From assembly GCA_903865745.1 (NCBI GenBank), contig CAIPKV010000070.1:1-64000 (forward strand): a DNA stretch of 64,000 nt, read 5' to 3'. Both the position numbers and the translations under genes were made by a program. Position 1 is the stretch's first letter. Each line of letters starts with the position of its first letter. Origin of the DNA: an uncultured Verrucomicrobia subdivision 3 bacterium. GTDB lineage: Bacteria; Verrucomicrobiota; Verrucomicrobiia; Limisphaerales; UBA11358. Positions 14,814 through 23,710 of the stretch are shown piece after piece. The notes below the pieces were generated by a model that saw nothing but the letters and a program-made list of their open reading frames with translations, had not been told where the DNA came from and did no database searches.

Positions 14814-16416
14814 ATGCAATCATCAGCCACACGGTCTTCAAATACGCCGGTTCGTCGCGACTGATGGGGAAATCCGGTGGCTGCGGGACATAGTGTCGTT
14901 TCACACTCTTCCGCCGCGCGCCGCGCACGGCCGCTTCAATGATCGCGAGAAATTCTTCCGGCGGCCAGTCCGCCGCATTCGTCGAGGCGAGCAGCACGCC
15001 GCCCGGCTTCAGCACCCCCAGTGCGGCGGTGACGAGCTGGCCGTAATCTTTCTCCGCGCGGAACGTGCCGTGTTCCTTGGATTGCGAAAAGGTCGGCGGG
15101 TCGAGCACTACGGCATCGAACGCGCGGCCTTTCTTCGCCAGCCGCCGCAGCCAGTCAAAGGTGTCGCCGTAAATGAAATCGTGCGCCGCCGGGTTGAGGC
15201 CGTTGAGCGCGAAGTTGCGTTTGCCCCACTCGAGATATTTTTTAGAGAGGTCGAGGCTGGTGGTCGCCATGCCCGCCTTGGCGGCGCACACGGAGAAACC
15301 GCAGGTGTAGGCAAAGCAATTCAGGATTTCCGCTTTCCGATTTGTGATTTCCGATTTGAATAACGGAAAGTCGGCGGCGACGTGGCCGGTCAGCAGGCGG
15401 CGACGGTTGTCGCGCTGATCAAGGAACAGGCCGACGGAATAACCTTCGTTGAAACTCAGTTCGTAGCGGACGCCGTTCTCTCGAATCTCAAAACGCTCCG
15501 GGGCGGCTTCGCCCAAAACCAATTGCGGCGAGGCTTGAGCGGTCGGGGTGCGCCGGACTTGGCGCGAAAGGGTTTTATGATACGCACCGCGTGACTTGAA
15601 AGCCAAGACGAGACGTGACAACTCTTCGGTCTGCTTGGCGCTCAAGGGTGCTTCCGATTGCGAAAGCAAGAAGTCGCCCAGTTTTTCCACAAACCAACCC
15701 GGCCAACCGTCGCTCGCACCGTGTATCACGCGAAAGGCGTTGGTCGCTTCTGGCTCGATGACCGCCATGCGCAGGGCGAGCCGCGGCTCGTTATTAAAAT
15801 CCGCTGGCACAACAAACTTCTCCGGCTGGCCAGTGGCCGGGTGTTTGAATTCAATTTCTGCTCCGTGTAAATAGACCCGCAACGAAGCGGTGCCACCGTA
15901 AAGCGTGTCGCCAAGAATCGGAAAGCCGCTCTCGGCGGCGTGGACGCGAATCTGGTGTGTGCGGCCGGTTAGTGGTGAGGCGCGGACAGTTTTGAGTTTT
16001 AAGTTTTGAATCTTGAACTCGGCTTCAGCGACGGGCGTGAAGACAGTCTCGGCCATTTCGCCACCTGGACCAATGGCATATTTCTCGCCGACACGGACGA
16101 GCGGAGTCTTTACCGCAAACACTTTCTTTGGCACGGGGCGGTCGGTGAGCAGGAGATATTGCTTGTGGACTTGGCGGGCGGTGAACTGGTCGGTGAGCGA
16201 TTTGTTCGCTAGCGGCGTTTTACCAAAGACGAGAAGGCCGCTGGTTTCCTTATCGAGCCGGTGAAGGATGGCGAGCGATGACCAGCGCGGTTCGCGGTGT
16301 TTCAGCCAGTCGTAGATGCCTTCCCCAGCGTGCGGGGCTGGCGCATGGGTGTTCCAGCCGGCGGGCTTGTGAACCACCAGCAGATGCTCATCTTCGAAAA
16401 GGATGCATGGCGTCAT
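14812..16416 (-). CDS. Fusion of RluA-family pseudouridine synthase and RlmI-like rRNA methyltransferase
   Basis: 534 residues in one uninterrupted frame. Residues 1-210 are a RluA-type pseudouridine synthase: HRLDKETSG with catalytic Asp55 and LTGRTHQIRVH near 150. Residues 220-534 are a class I SAM methyltransferase of the RlmI/YccW type: GLFLDQRDNRRRL, NCFAYTCGFSVCAAKAG, and the catalytic-region motif VVLDPPTFSQSKEHG at 436-450. The two halves probably modify the same or nearby rRNA sites, which is inference. Two repeat words are inserted in frame: residues 132-143 (FKIQNLKLKT) and 352-364 (FKSEITNRKAEIL), each just before a conserved motif. Confidence 0.88.
   Translation of the reverse strand: MTPCILFEDEHLLVVHKPAGWNTHAPAPHAGEGIYDWLKHREPRWSSLAILHRLDKETSGLLVFGKTPLANKSLTDQFTARQVHKQYLLLTDRPVPKKVFAVKTPLVRVGEKYAIGPGGEMAETVFTPVAEAEFKIQNLKLKTVRASPLTGRTHQIRVHAAESGFPILGDTLYGGTASLRVYLHGAEIEFKHPATGQPEKFVVPADFNNEPRLALRMAVIEPEATNAFRVIHGASDGWPGWFVEKLGDFLLSQSEAPLSAKQTEELSRLVLAFKSRGAYHKTLSRQVRRTPTAQASPQLVLGEAAPERFEIRENGVRYELSFNEGYSVGLFLDQRDNRRRLLTGHVAADFPLFKSEITNRKAEILNCFAYTCGFSVCAAKAGMATTSLDLSKKYLEWGKRNFALNGLNPAAHDFIYGDTFDWLRRLAKKGRAFDAVVLDPPTFSQSKEHGTFRAEKDYGQLVTAALGVLKPGGVLLASTNAADWPPEEFLAIIEAAVRGARRKSVKRHYVPQPPDFPISRDEPAYLKTVWLMIA
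15325..15360. repeat. In-gene word (GATTTCC/TCCGATT type)
   Basis: GGATTTCCGCTTTCCGATTT followed by GTGATTTCCGATTTG. Translated KSEITNRKAEI. Same family as 29115-29149. Confidence 0.85.
15989..16022. repeat. In-gene word (GTTTTGAATCTTGAA type)
   Basis: AGTTTTGAGTTTTAAGTTTT then GAATCTTGAACTC. Translated EFKIQNLKLKT in the pseudouridine synthase domain. Confidence 0.8.
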
Positions 16417-16452
16417 GTTCGGAAAACAGATTCCTTTGGACGCCAGTAAGCG

Positions 16453-16845
16453 TCAGCTTTTCTTTTTATACATTTGCTCGGGCGTGAGCAGTTGCGACTC
16501 GGTGGTCTTGAACGCCTGGCCGTCGCTTTCAATGGAACGGAAGAAGCAGGAGTTGTAACCTTCGTGGCAGGCCGGACCTTTTTGTTCCACTTGAATGAGC
16601 AGGCAATCGCCATCGCAGTCGAACGCGATGTCTTTCACGGTCTGGGTATTGCCGCTCTCCTCGCCCTTCATCCAGAATTTCTGACGCGAACGGCTCCAGA
16701 AGTGGGTCTTACCCGTGGCGACAGTGCTTTCGAGGGACGCGCGATTCATCCACGCCATCATCACGACGCGGCCGGTCGCCTGTTCCTGGATGATTGCGGG
16801 AATCAAACCCTGGGCGTCAAATTTTAACTGGTCGTAGAAGCTCAT
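16453..16845 (-). CDS. hisI: Phosphoribosyl-AMP cyclohydrolase
   Basis: 130 residues, single-domain HisI. LIPAIIQEQATGRVVMMAWMN, then KTHFWSRSRQKFWMKGEESG, then the metal-binding signature DCDGDCLLIQVEQKGPACHEG with NSCFFRS: the aspartates bind magnesium and the cysteines zinc. It opens the ring of PR-AMP in histidine synthesis. No hisE domain is fused and no other his gene is close, so the pathway genes are scattered. A tandem word, ATTTACGATTTACGATTTACG, lies just upstream at about 16855-16883. Confidence 0.95.
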   Translation of the reverse strand: MSFYDQLKFDAQGLIPAIIQEQATGRVVMMAWMNRASLESTVATGKTHFWSRSRQKFWMKGEESGNTQTVKDIAFDCDGDCLLIQVEQKGPACHEGYNSCFFRSIESDGQAFKTTESQLLTPEQMYKKKS

Positions 16846-16911
16846 GGGGACAATTTACGATTTACGATTTACGATTTACGAGCCTTAAATCAAAGGGCGC
16901 TGGAATGGAAT

Positions 16912-17991
16912 TCACTGCGGCTTTTCCCCGCGGACCGGCGGCGGCACGGCTAACAGATTCGATGACAGGTCAGTTACATTGGTGACATCGCCCGCACTGG
17001 CTGGCGCGAGTTGCGGCACCATTTTGAGCAGCTTGTCTGCCACCACTGGCTCGGAATTGGTGTCCGGATGCTCATGGTCGGCCAGCGACCGGTAAAGCTG
17101 TTTTTTCAGGCCCAGATAAGCTGCGTTCGTCACGGCGGCGAGATGGTTGCTGGCCTGCTCAAAATATCCGGCGGCAATCTTTATGCGCGCGAGATGCAGT
17201 TCCACGCCCTGCCGCTCGGCATCGGTGTGGGCAATTTGCAGCGCATTGGTCCACGCCACCAGCGCGTCATTCGTGCGGAGCGGGCGGATGCCGTAATAGC
17301 TTTCCGCATAATCCGTCGCGAGCACGAAATTATCCGGCGCCAAGCGCAGGGCCTGTTGGTAAAGCCCCAGCGCCTTGTCGAACACCTGCGGTTCATCCAG
17401 ATGATAAAACTCCTTGGCATCCTTACGGAATAAGTAAACCGACGTCGCCAAGTTCTGGTAATAGACCGGTTCATCCGGCTTGAGCTTGATCGCCTGCGCG
17501 TAATATTCGAACGCCTTCGTCACCGGGCTGTATTCACCGTAATAGTTCGCGAGATTGTTCCAGACGGCGGGATTCTTCGGGTCGAGCTGCAACGAGTTTT
17601 CATATTGCAGGTGCGCGCCTTCCTCATCGCCAATGTCATTCAGGAAACTGCCGTAGGCGAGAAAGCCATGCGCGCTTTCAGGATGGCGCTGGAGAAAGTT
17701 GTCGTAGGCATCGCGCACCTTGCCAAAGCGCGCCTTGATGCGGAGGCTCAAGGCCGCCGAGGCGGCCGCCGTCTTGTTGGTGTCGGCCTGCGAATCATAA
17801 TCGTGGAGCCATTGATTTACCTCATCCTGCGCGGCGTCATCAGCAATCATTACCTCGCGAAGTTCTTTTTCCTCTGGCGACACGGCCAGATTTATGGCTA
17901 CACCCGTCTGCGCTTGGATGACATTGCTTACGGCCTGCGGCTGGTTGGTAGCCAGCAGCGCGCCCAGCAAACCGATGGCGAGTTCGTTCAC
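16912..17991 (-). CDS. TPR-repeat protein
   Basis: 359 residues. After a weak hydrophobic N-terminus (MNELAIGLLGALLATNQPQA) there are at least four TPR units: VRDAYDNFLQRHPESAHGFL, GAHLQYENSLQLDPKNPAVW, AFEYYAQAIKLKPDEPVYYQ, ALGLYQQALRLAPDNFVLAT. Probably a scaffold in a periplasmic or cytoplasmic complex; partner unknown. It reads towards hisI with a 66-bp repeat-word spacer and is divergent from the squalene synthase gene. Confidence 0.75.
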   Translation of the reverse strand: MNELAIGLLGALLATNQPQAVSNVIQAQTGVAINLAVSPEEKELREVMIADDAAQDEVNQWLHDYDSQADTNKTAAASAALSLRIKARFGKVRDAYDNFLQRHPESAHGFLAYGSFLNDIGDEEGAHLQYENSLQLDPKNPAVWNNLANYYGEYSPVTKAFEYYAQAIKLKPDEPVYYQNLATSVYLFRKDAKEFYHLDEPQVFDKALGLYQQALRLAPDNFVLATDYAESYYGIRPLRTNDALVAWTNALQIAHTDAERQGVELHLARIKIAAGYFEQASNHLAAVTNAAYLGLKKQLYRSLADHEHPDTNSEPVVADKLLKMVPQLAPASAGDVTNVTDLSSNLLAVPPPVRGEKPQ

Positions 17992-18124
17992 GCGAAAAAA
18001 TTAACGCTTCGATAGAAAAAAGACAGGCTTAACCAGCGGGAACGTGCCAACTCGCCGAACCGGCGTAAGTCGCTAACGCAATCGGGTACTGACTTTTGGG
18101 AACATTCGGTGTTTCATTCTGCCG

Positions 18125-19183
18125 ATGGCCGAACCGCCCAAAATCTTGCCGGACGACCTGCTCCGGGCGACGTCACGCTCGTTTTATCTGACATTGCGCG
18201 TGCTGCCAGCGGCGGTGCGCCCGCAAATTGGTCTGGCCTACCTACTCGCCCGCACGACCGACACCATCGCAGACACGGAAATCGTATCGCCCGCGCAACG
18301 ACTAGACGCGCTGCATAAACTTCGTGAACGGATTTCTGGCCAAAGTACGGCCCCGCTAAATTTCGGCGCGCTCGCGCAGCAGCAGGGTTCACCGGCGGAA
18401 AAATTATTACTGGAAAAGACCGAGGACAGCCTCGCCCGACTGCAACAGCTTGCGCCGGCCGACTTGAAACTGGTCCGCGACGTTTTGACAACCATCACCA
18501 GCGGACAAGAGCTCGATTTGCGCCGCTTCGGCAGTGCGACTAAGACGGGTACGAGCGCTACCGGCCAGCAGGTTATCGCGCTGGAGACGGCGGCGGAGCT
18601 GGACGATTATACTTACCGGGTGGCTGGCTGCGTGGGCGAGTTTTGGACGAAAATCTGCCGCGCGCACCTTTTTCCCGACGCCCAGCTGGATGAGAAACAG
18701 TTCATCACGGATGGCATCCGGTTTGGCAAAGGTTTGCAGCTCATCAATATTTTACGGGACCTGCCGGCGGACTTGAAAAACGGCCGCTGCTACTTGCCAT
18801 CGCAGCAGTTAGACGAGGCGAAGCTGCTACCGGAGCTGTTGCTGTCGCCCGCAAATGCGCAGAAATTCCTGCCGCTATTCCGCGAATATCTGGACCGGGC
18901 CGAAGCGCACCTTGCGGCGGGCTGGCGCTATACGAATACATTGCCGTTCGGCCAATTCCGCGTGCGCCTCGCCTGCGCGTGGCCAATCCTTATCGGCGTG
19001 CGCACGCTCGAGAAACTACGAGCGGCGAACGTAATGGAGCTGCAACAGCGCGTAAAAGTGTCGCGCCGCGAGATTCGGCGGATCATTTTCCATTCGCTGG
19101 CGCGGAGTCCGTTTGCCCCGGCGTGGCGGCAATTATATTCGCCACCGGTGAAAGCAGTTGATTCCAGACGCGAATTGGCGTAA
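18125..19183 (+). CDS. Squalene/phytoene synthase family protein, probably squalene synthase
   Basis: 352 residues. Two aspartate-rich motifs are intact: DTIAD at 46-50 and DLPAD at 212-216, which bind the diphosphates through magnesium. RATSRSFYLTLRVLP, YTYRVAGCVGEFWTKI and GKGLQLINILRDLPADLKNG match head-to-head prenyl synthases that join two farnesyl diphosphates, more like eukaryote-type squalene synthase than carotenoid phytoene synthase. The product probably feeds hopanoid or sterol synthesis, but no cyclase is in the window. Confidence 0.85.
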   Translation: MAEPPKILPDDLLRATSRSFYLTLRVLPAAVRPQIGLAYLLARTTDTIADTEIVSPAQRLDALHKLRERISGQSTAPLNFGALAQQQGSPAEKLLLEKTEDSLARLQQLAPADLKLVRDVLTTITSGQELDLRRFGSATKTGTSATGQQVIALETAAELDDYTYRVAGCVGEFWTKICRAHLFPDAQLDEKQFITDGIRFGKGLQLINILRDLPADLKNGRCYLPSQQLDEAKLLPELLLSPANAQKFLPLFREYLDRAEAHLAAGWRYTNTLPFGQFRVRLACAWPILIGVRTLEKLRAANVMELQQRVKVSRREIRRIIFHSLARSPFAPAWRQLYSPPVKAVDSRRELA

Positions 19184-19192
19184 GAAGTCGTC

Positions 19193-19705
19193 ATGCAGAT
19201 TTTCAAATTTCCCCTCTGGATTTGCGCCCTAGCCCTTTGTGGCGCCATGACGCTTCAGGCGCAGGATTCAGCCGTTCAAGCCGCCGCACGGTCCGCGTTG
19301 GAGCAAAAGATGAAGGAGTTGGACACCAATTCGACGGACATACCGTCCTCAACACCGGCTGATGCTGCGGTAGTACCAGCCGCACCGGCGGCAGCCGCGA
19401 GCACGGCCCCTCCGGCCACAGCCGTGGCCGCACCGGCAGCAGCGGCAGCCACAGCCACCGCAGTTGAAGCTGCTCCAACCACCCCGGCTCCGGTAGTGGC
19501 AACCCCGCCGCCGGCCGAGACGGCTCCGGCGACGGCTAAAACCGAAGTTGCAGATGCCAGCACCAAACCAGCTCCCGCCGCCAGCGCGCCGCCAACACTG
19601 TCGAAAGCTGAGAGGCTGAGTCTGCTGCTGGGGCAATACAAAGCCGACCAAATCACGCCGCAGGAATACCACACCCAGCGCGCGGCAATCATGGCCGAGC
19701 CGTAA
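19193..19705 (+). CDS. Exported Ala/Pro/Thr-rich protein with SHOCT-like C-terminus
   Basis: 170 residues. Signal peptide MQIFKFPLWICALALCGAMT with cleavage after LQAQ. Residues about 45-130 are an Ala/Pro/Thr-rich linker of low complexity. The last 35 residues (LSKAERLSLLLGQYKADQIT, PQEYHTQRAAIM) resemble a SHOCT/short oligomerisation motif found at the C-termini of many proteins. Function unknown. It starts 9 bp after the squalene synthase gene and ends at a strong terminator, so the two genes are probably one transcript. Confidence 0.7.
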   Translation: MQIFKFPLWICALALCGAMTLQAQDSAVQAAARSALEQKMKELDTNSTDIPSSTPADAAVVPAAPAAAASTAPPATAVAAPAAAAATATAVEAAPTTPAPVVATPPPAETAPATAKTEVADASTKPAPAASAPPTLSKAERLSLLLGQYKADQITPQEYHTQRAAIMAEP

Positions 19706-19719
19706 CATACTTTTTCTCC

Positions 19720-19754
19720 AAACCCGCTGGAAAATCGCCGGCGGGTTTTTATTT
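19720..19754 (+). terminator. Rho-independent terminator
   Basis: AAACCCGC-TGG ... CCGGCGGGTTTTTATTTT, stem AACCCGC/GCGGGTT with a T-rich tail, ending the upstream operon before lysA. Confidence 0.85.
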
Positions 19755-19798
19755 TCCTGACCTTGAACTTTGCGGCGCGGAGATTAAACTCCCGCCCA

Positions 19799-21097
19799 AT
19801 GCATGATTTTCATTTTGCGGACGGCCAGTTGTTTTGCGAAGACGTGAGCCTGACAGCACTGGCTAAGAAATTTGGCACACCGCTTTACGTCTATTCCCAA
19901 CACACGCTGGAGGATCATTTTCAAAAGCTCGACACCGCGCTGGCGCCGATCGACCACCTGATTTGTTTTGCCATGAAGGCGAACTCAAATCTCTCCGTCA
20001 TGCGTGTGCTGGCAAATCGCGGCAGCGGTTTCGACGTGGTAAGCGCGGGCGAATTGCAGCGGGTGATTGCGGCGGGCGGTGACCCCAAGAAATGCGTCTT
20101 CGCGGGCGTCGCCAAGTCGGAAAGCGAAATTGAGTTCGCGCTGCAAAAGGGGATTTATTCGTTTAACTGCGAGAGTGAGCCAGAAATCTTGCGCATTAAT
20201 AAAGTCGCCGCGCGCCTGAAAAAACGCGCACCCATCGCCGTACGCATCAACCCCAACGTGTCGGCCAAGACACATTCCAAAATTACTACCGGCACTTACG
20301 AAAACAAGTTCGGCATCCAGTTCGAGCACGTCGAGGCAATTTACGCCCGTGCCAGCAGACTGAAAAACATCTGGCTGCGCGGCGTGCAGATGCACATCGG
20401 CTCGCAGTTGACGGACGTGACCCCTTACGAACTGGCGGTGAAAAAAGTTCTGCCGCTCGTCAAAAAACTGGCAGACAAATACAAATTGGAATTCTTCAGC
20501 CCCGGCGGCGGCTTGGGCATCATTTATAATCCGGCCCTGGCCAGCGGTTCGGTGAGCTGGTGGAAATCGGCCGCCGCGAAAGGCATTCTGACGCCAGCCA
20601 GCTACGCGGAAAAATTGCTGCCGCTGCTCAAGCCGCTCGGCTTGAAGATTCTCATTGAGCCCGGTCGTTTCATTGTGGGCAATGCCGGTGCCCTGGTGAC
20701 GAAGGTCGAATACGTGAAACGTACCGGCAAAAAGAACTTTGTCATCGTGGACTCCGCGATGAACGACCTCATCCGCCCGGCCTTTTACGACTCGTTCCAC
20801 GAGATTGTCCCACTCGTCAAACGAGGCGGCGCAACAGTTTCATCTGATGTGGTCGGCGGCATCTGCGAGTCCGGCGATTATTTCTGCAAAGACCGGCCGC
20901 TGGCAAAAGTCGGCGAGGGCGATTTGCTGGCCCTGTTGAGCGCGGGAGCCTATGGTTTTGTGATGGCCAGCAATTACAATACGCGGCCCCTCGCCGCCGA
21001 GATTTTGGTCAGCGGCAAAAAATTCGCCGCCGCCCGCAAGCGCCAGCCCATAAAAGAAATTTGGGCAGGCGAAAAAGTTGTGGCATGGTTAAAATGA
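19799..21097 (+). CDS. lysA: Diaminopimelate decarboxylase
   Basis: 432 residues from MHDFHFADGQLFCEDVSLTA; an upstream in-frame start is rejected because the family begins here. PLP-binding Lys in CFAMKANSNLSVMRVL, glycine loop FSPGGGLGI, EPGRFIVGNAG, and the substrate-binding GGICESGDYF with the active-site cysteine, then AGAYGFVMASNYN. It makes L-lysine from meso-diaminopimelate. The FIST-domain gene starts 5 bp after the stop and is likely co-transcribed. Confidence 0.95.
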   Translation: MHDFHFADGQLFCEDVSLTALAKKFGTPLYVYSQHTLEDHFQKLDTALAPIDHLICFAMKANSNLSVMRVLANRGSGFDVVSAGELQRVIAAGGDPKKCVFAGVAKSESEIEFALQKGIYSFNCESEPEILRINKVAARLKKRAPIAVRINPNVSAKTHSKITTGTYENKFGIQFEHVEAIYARASRLKNIWLRGVQMHIGSQLTDVTPYELAVKKVLPLVKKLADKYKLEFFSPGGGLGIIYNPALASGSVSWWKSAAAKGILTPASYAEKLLPLLKPLGLKILIEPGRFIVGNAGALVTKVEYVKRTGKKNFVIVDSAMNDLIRPAFYDSFHEIVPLVKRGGATVSSDVVGGICESGDYFCKDRPLAKVGEGDLLALLSAGAYGFVMASNYNTRPLAAEILVSGKKFAAARKRQPIKEIWAGEKVVAWLK

Positions 21098-21101
21098 GTT
21101 T

Positions 21102-22289
21102 GTGAGCGAAGAACATTCCATAGCAGCCTATTGGTCCGACGGGATGGATGAAGCCGGCCTCGCCGACTGGGCACGGCGGCTGCGGGCGCGGCTGCCGGCG
21201 AAGGAGGTTTCGCTTGGCCTCGTCTATCTATCGCCGAAATTCTTCCCGCACGCGGCCCAGGTTTTGGAAATTCTCCGCGTCCATGCGCGCATCCCCCTGC
21301 TAGCCGGTTGTTCCGGCGGCGGCTTGGTCGCCAATGCCGAGGAACTTGAAGGTGCGGGCGGCCTCGTGCTGGCGCTGTACGCTTTGCCCGGCGCGAAGCT
21401 CAAGGGGGTTCGCCTAACCGAGGACCAAGTCACGGCGGCGGCGGGTGAAGATTTCTGGCCGACTGAAACCGGTGTGGCCAAGGACGAAGTCAACGGCTGG
21501 CTGGCATTCGTTGACCCATTCCACCTCGACGCGGAAAAATGGCTGCGCTCGTGGAATCAAAGTTATTCGCCGATTCCCGTTTATGGCGGCCTCGCCAGCG
21601 GCAATTTCCCCGAACCGCTCGCGCAGGTTTATCTTGATGGCGAAGTCTTCGAGGACGGCGGCGTGGCTATTGCGGTCAGCGGCGACGTGACCCTGACCGG
21701 CGTGATTTCGCAAGGTTGCACCCCCATCGGCGAGGCTTGGACGCTCACACGCGTGCAGCAAAATCTCATCCAGCACATTGGGAATCGCCCCGCCTACGCC
21801 GTGCTGTCCGAGACCGTGCAGCAGCTTTCGGCGGAGGACCAGCGGAAGGTGGCCGGCAACCTCCACATCGGCCTCGTCGTGAATGAATACCTCGACGAAT
21901 TTCATCGCGGTGACTTCCTCGTGCGCAACCTCCTCGGCGGCGACCCGAATTCTGGGGTGCTGGCCGTCGGCGCCCTGCCGCGCATGGGTCAAACCATTCA
22001 GTTCCAGCGCCGTGATGCCGCCGCTGCGTCTGAGGACTTGAACGAACTGCTGGCGCGGGCAAAGAAGAACTTGGCGGGCAAAGAAATCTACGGCGGCTGC
22101 CTCTTCTGCTGCAATGGGCGTGGGAAAAACCTGTTTGGCCGTCCCAGCCACGATAGCGAGCTGGTACAGGCGCATTTTGGCCCAACCGGCGTGGCCGGAA
22201 TCTTCTGCAATGGCGAAATCGGCCCCGTCGGCGAGAAAAACTTCCTGCACGGTTTTACCGCTTCCCTGGCGCTGTTTGTGAAGAAGTAA
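21102..22289 (+). CDS. FIST-domain sensory protein
   Basis: 395 residues, GTG start. Residues about 20-230 fit FIST N (GLVYLSPKFFPHAAQVLEIL, PLLAGCSGGGLVANAEELEG, DPFHLDAEKWL, IPVYGGLASGNF) and about 230-390 FIST C (GNRPAYAVLSETVQQLS, FLVRNLLGGDPNSGVLAVGA, YGGCLFCCNGRGKNLFG, GIFCNGEIGPVG). The domain is thought to bind small ligands such as amino acids, so coupling to lysA is suggestive but unproven. No kinase or methyl-accepting domain is attached. Confidence 0.85.
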   Translation: MSEEHSIAAYWSDGMDEAGLADWARRLRARLPAKEVSLGLVYLSPKFFPHAAQVLEILRVHARIPLLAGCSGGGLVANAEELEGAGGLVLALYALPGAKLKGVRLTEDQVTAAAGEDFWPTETGVAKDEVNGWLAFVDPFHLDAEKWLRSWNQSYSPIPVYGGLASGNFPEPLAQVYLDGEVFEDGGVAIAVSGDVTLTGVISQGCTPIGEAWTLTRVQQNLIQHIGNRPAYAVLSETVQQLSAEDQRKVAGNLHIGLVVNEYLDEFHRGDFLVRNLLGGDPNSGVLAVGALPRMGQTIQFQRRDAAAASEDLNELLARAKKNLAGKEIYGGCLFCCNGRGKNLFGRPSHDSELVQAHFGPTGVAGIFCNGEIGPVGEKNFLHGFTASLALFVKK

Positions 22290-22342
22290 CCGCAATTCGA
22301 CATTGCATTTGCGCGGCCAGCGGCCATCCTCTCGTAAAATTT

Positions 22343-23206
22343 GTGCCTGACGAACGTTCCAATTTGAAATCGCCCGCACCCCGCGCCGGTGGCAATCGCC
22401 GCCGTGGCCGCCGGGGCGGTCGTGGCCGTGGCCCGCGCCCCCTGCCTGCCAAGCCCGGCGCCCCCGAACCTGAAGACATTTCGCCCGCGCCCGAAGTCTC
22501 CGGCCAGCCGGCACCCCCGCCGGAAGCCACCGACCACGCGGAGCATCACGAAGGTGACACCGCCGGCGATTTCCGCGAGCCGCACGCCGAAGCCCCCGCC
22601 GATTTCGCCTCGCATGAGACGGAACCCATGGAAAAGCCCGTCGCCGATCATCCGGTTGCTGATCATTCCGCCGCCGAACATTTCCATGCGCCCGAAGTCC
22701 GGCCACCGCGTGAACCGCAACGCGATTTCCCCCGCGACCGCCGGCCTGACCGTCGTCCGGAGCGTCGCCCGGAACCGCCCGCGCAGCGCCAGTGGGTCAA
22801 GCCCGTTGACTTTCGCCCAGCCGAAAACACAGCCATAAGCGAAGCCGTTGCGCACGCCACCGAGATTGCCGAGTCGCTCAAGCAGATGATTGATCAGCTC
22901 GACGAAGTGCTGGAACTCGTCGAAGTCGCCGAGCGCCAGAAGCTCGCCGACGAACGCGAGATTGACGAACTCCGCCGCGCGCTCCGCCGCATCCAGCCGC
23001 CGCGCCGCGAGCCGCAAACCCCATTGCCTTCACGGGAACCACGGCGTGACGAGCCGCGTCGCAATGAACCGCGCCGTGATTATCGCGACCAAAATCAGCG
23101 GCGCGATGAACCGCAACGTCCGCCCACTGAAGTGCGCGAGCCCGCTGCCGAAACTCCCGAGCCGCCGCCGGCGGCCGAGGGCGGCGAACAACCGCACACG
23201 GATTGA
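22343..23206 (+). CDS. Arg/Pro/Glu-rich low-complexity protein with a coiled coil
   Basis: 287 residues, GTG start. The N-terminus is RGG-like (GGNRRRGRRGGRGRGPRPLP), suggesting nucleic-acid binding; a long Pro/Glu/His-rich disordered part follows; residues about 165-215 form an acidic coiled coil (AVAHATEIAESLKQMIDQLD, EVLELVEVAERQKLADEREI); the tail is Arg-rich with R-R-D/N-E-P repeats. Not assigned to a named family. The gene ends 16 bp before sufE in the same direction. Strong codon bias and an unbroken frame support it as real. Confidence 0.65.
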   Translation: MPDERSNLKSPAPRAGGNRRRGRRGGRGRGPRPLPAKPGAPEPEDISPAPEVSGQPAPPPEATDHAEHHEGDTAGDFREPHAEAPADFASHETEPMEKPVADHPVADHSAAEHFHAPEVRPPREPQRDFPRDRRPDRRPERRPEPPAQRQWVKPVDFRPAENTAISEAVAHATEIAESLKQMIDQLDEVLELVEVAERQKLADEREIDELRRALRRIQPPRREPQTPLPSREPRRDEPRRNEPRRDYRDQNQRRDEPQRPPTEVREPAAETPEPPPAAEGGEQPHTD

Positions 23207-23222
23207 TTTCAGCTTCCGCGCC

Positions 23223-23663
23223 GTGAACCTCGCGGAAAAACAGGTTGAACTCACCACGCAGCTGGCCCAACTGAAAAACGGCCAGGACCGGCTCGCACTC
23301 CTCGTCGAACGCACCAAGAAGCTGACCCCGCTCCCGCCGGAACGACGCGTCGATGAGAATTTGATTCCCGGCTGCCTGGCCAAACTGTGGCTGGTCTCCG
23401 AATTCCGCGCCGGCCACTGTTTCTTTGCCTGCGATTCGAATTCACTCGTCGTCAAGGCCATCGCCGGCCTGCTCTGCGAGTTTTACAGCGACCAGCCGCC
23501 GGCGGACATTCGCGCGCACAGCCCGGAGTTTCTCGCGCCGCTCGGCCTGACCCAGCACCTCACGCCCAACCGCCGCAACGCGCTTTCCAAAGTGTGGGAG
23601 CACATCCGGCAATTCGCCGAACATAATTCTGCTCCCTCGCCCCGCCCGAACGGGGAGAGGTGA
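23223..23663 (+). CDS. sufE: SufE-family cysteine desulfuration protein
   Basis: 146 residues from a GTG (VNLAEKQVELTTQLAQLKNG). SufE features: active-site Cys51 in ENLIPGCLAKLWL, then HCFFACDSNSLVVKAIAGLL and LGLTQHLTPNRRNALSKVWEHI. It accepts sulfur from SufS for Fe-S cluster assembly. Longer upstream readings of this frame are shadows of the Arg-rich gene. The last ten residues (APSPRPNGER) come from a palindromic repeat word, and the stop TGA lies at the junction of that word with the IS element at 23658, so the C-terminus has been replaced. Confidence 0.85.
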   Translation: MNLAEKQVELTTQLAQLKNGQDRLALLVERTKKLTPLPPERRVDENLIPGCLAKLWLVSEFRAGHCFFACDSNSLVVKAIAGLLCEFYSDQPPADIRAHSPEFLAPLGLTQHLTPNRRNALSKVWEHIRQFAEHNSAPSPRPNGER

Positions 23664-23710
23664 CATGAGTTGTTGGCAGGTGAGCGCCGAAGCGCTACAC
23701 CCACCAACGT

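Noticed and set aside
22890-23222. Upstream extension of the sufE frame
   Set aside because: Overlaps the Arg-rich gene in another frame, and the family N-terminus begins at the GTG 23223.
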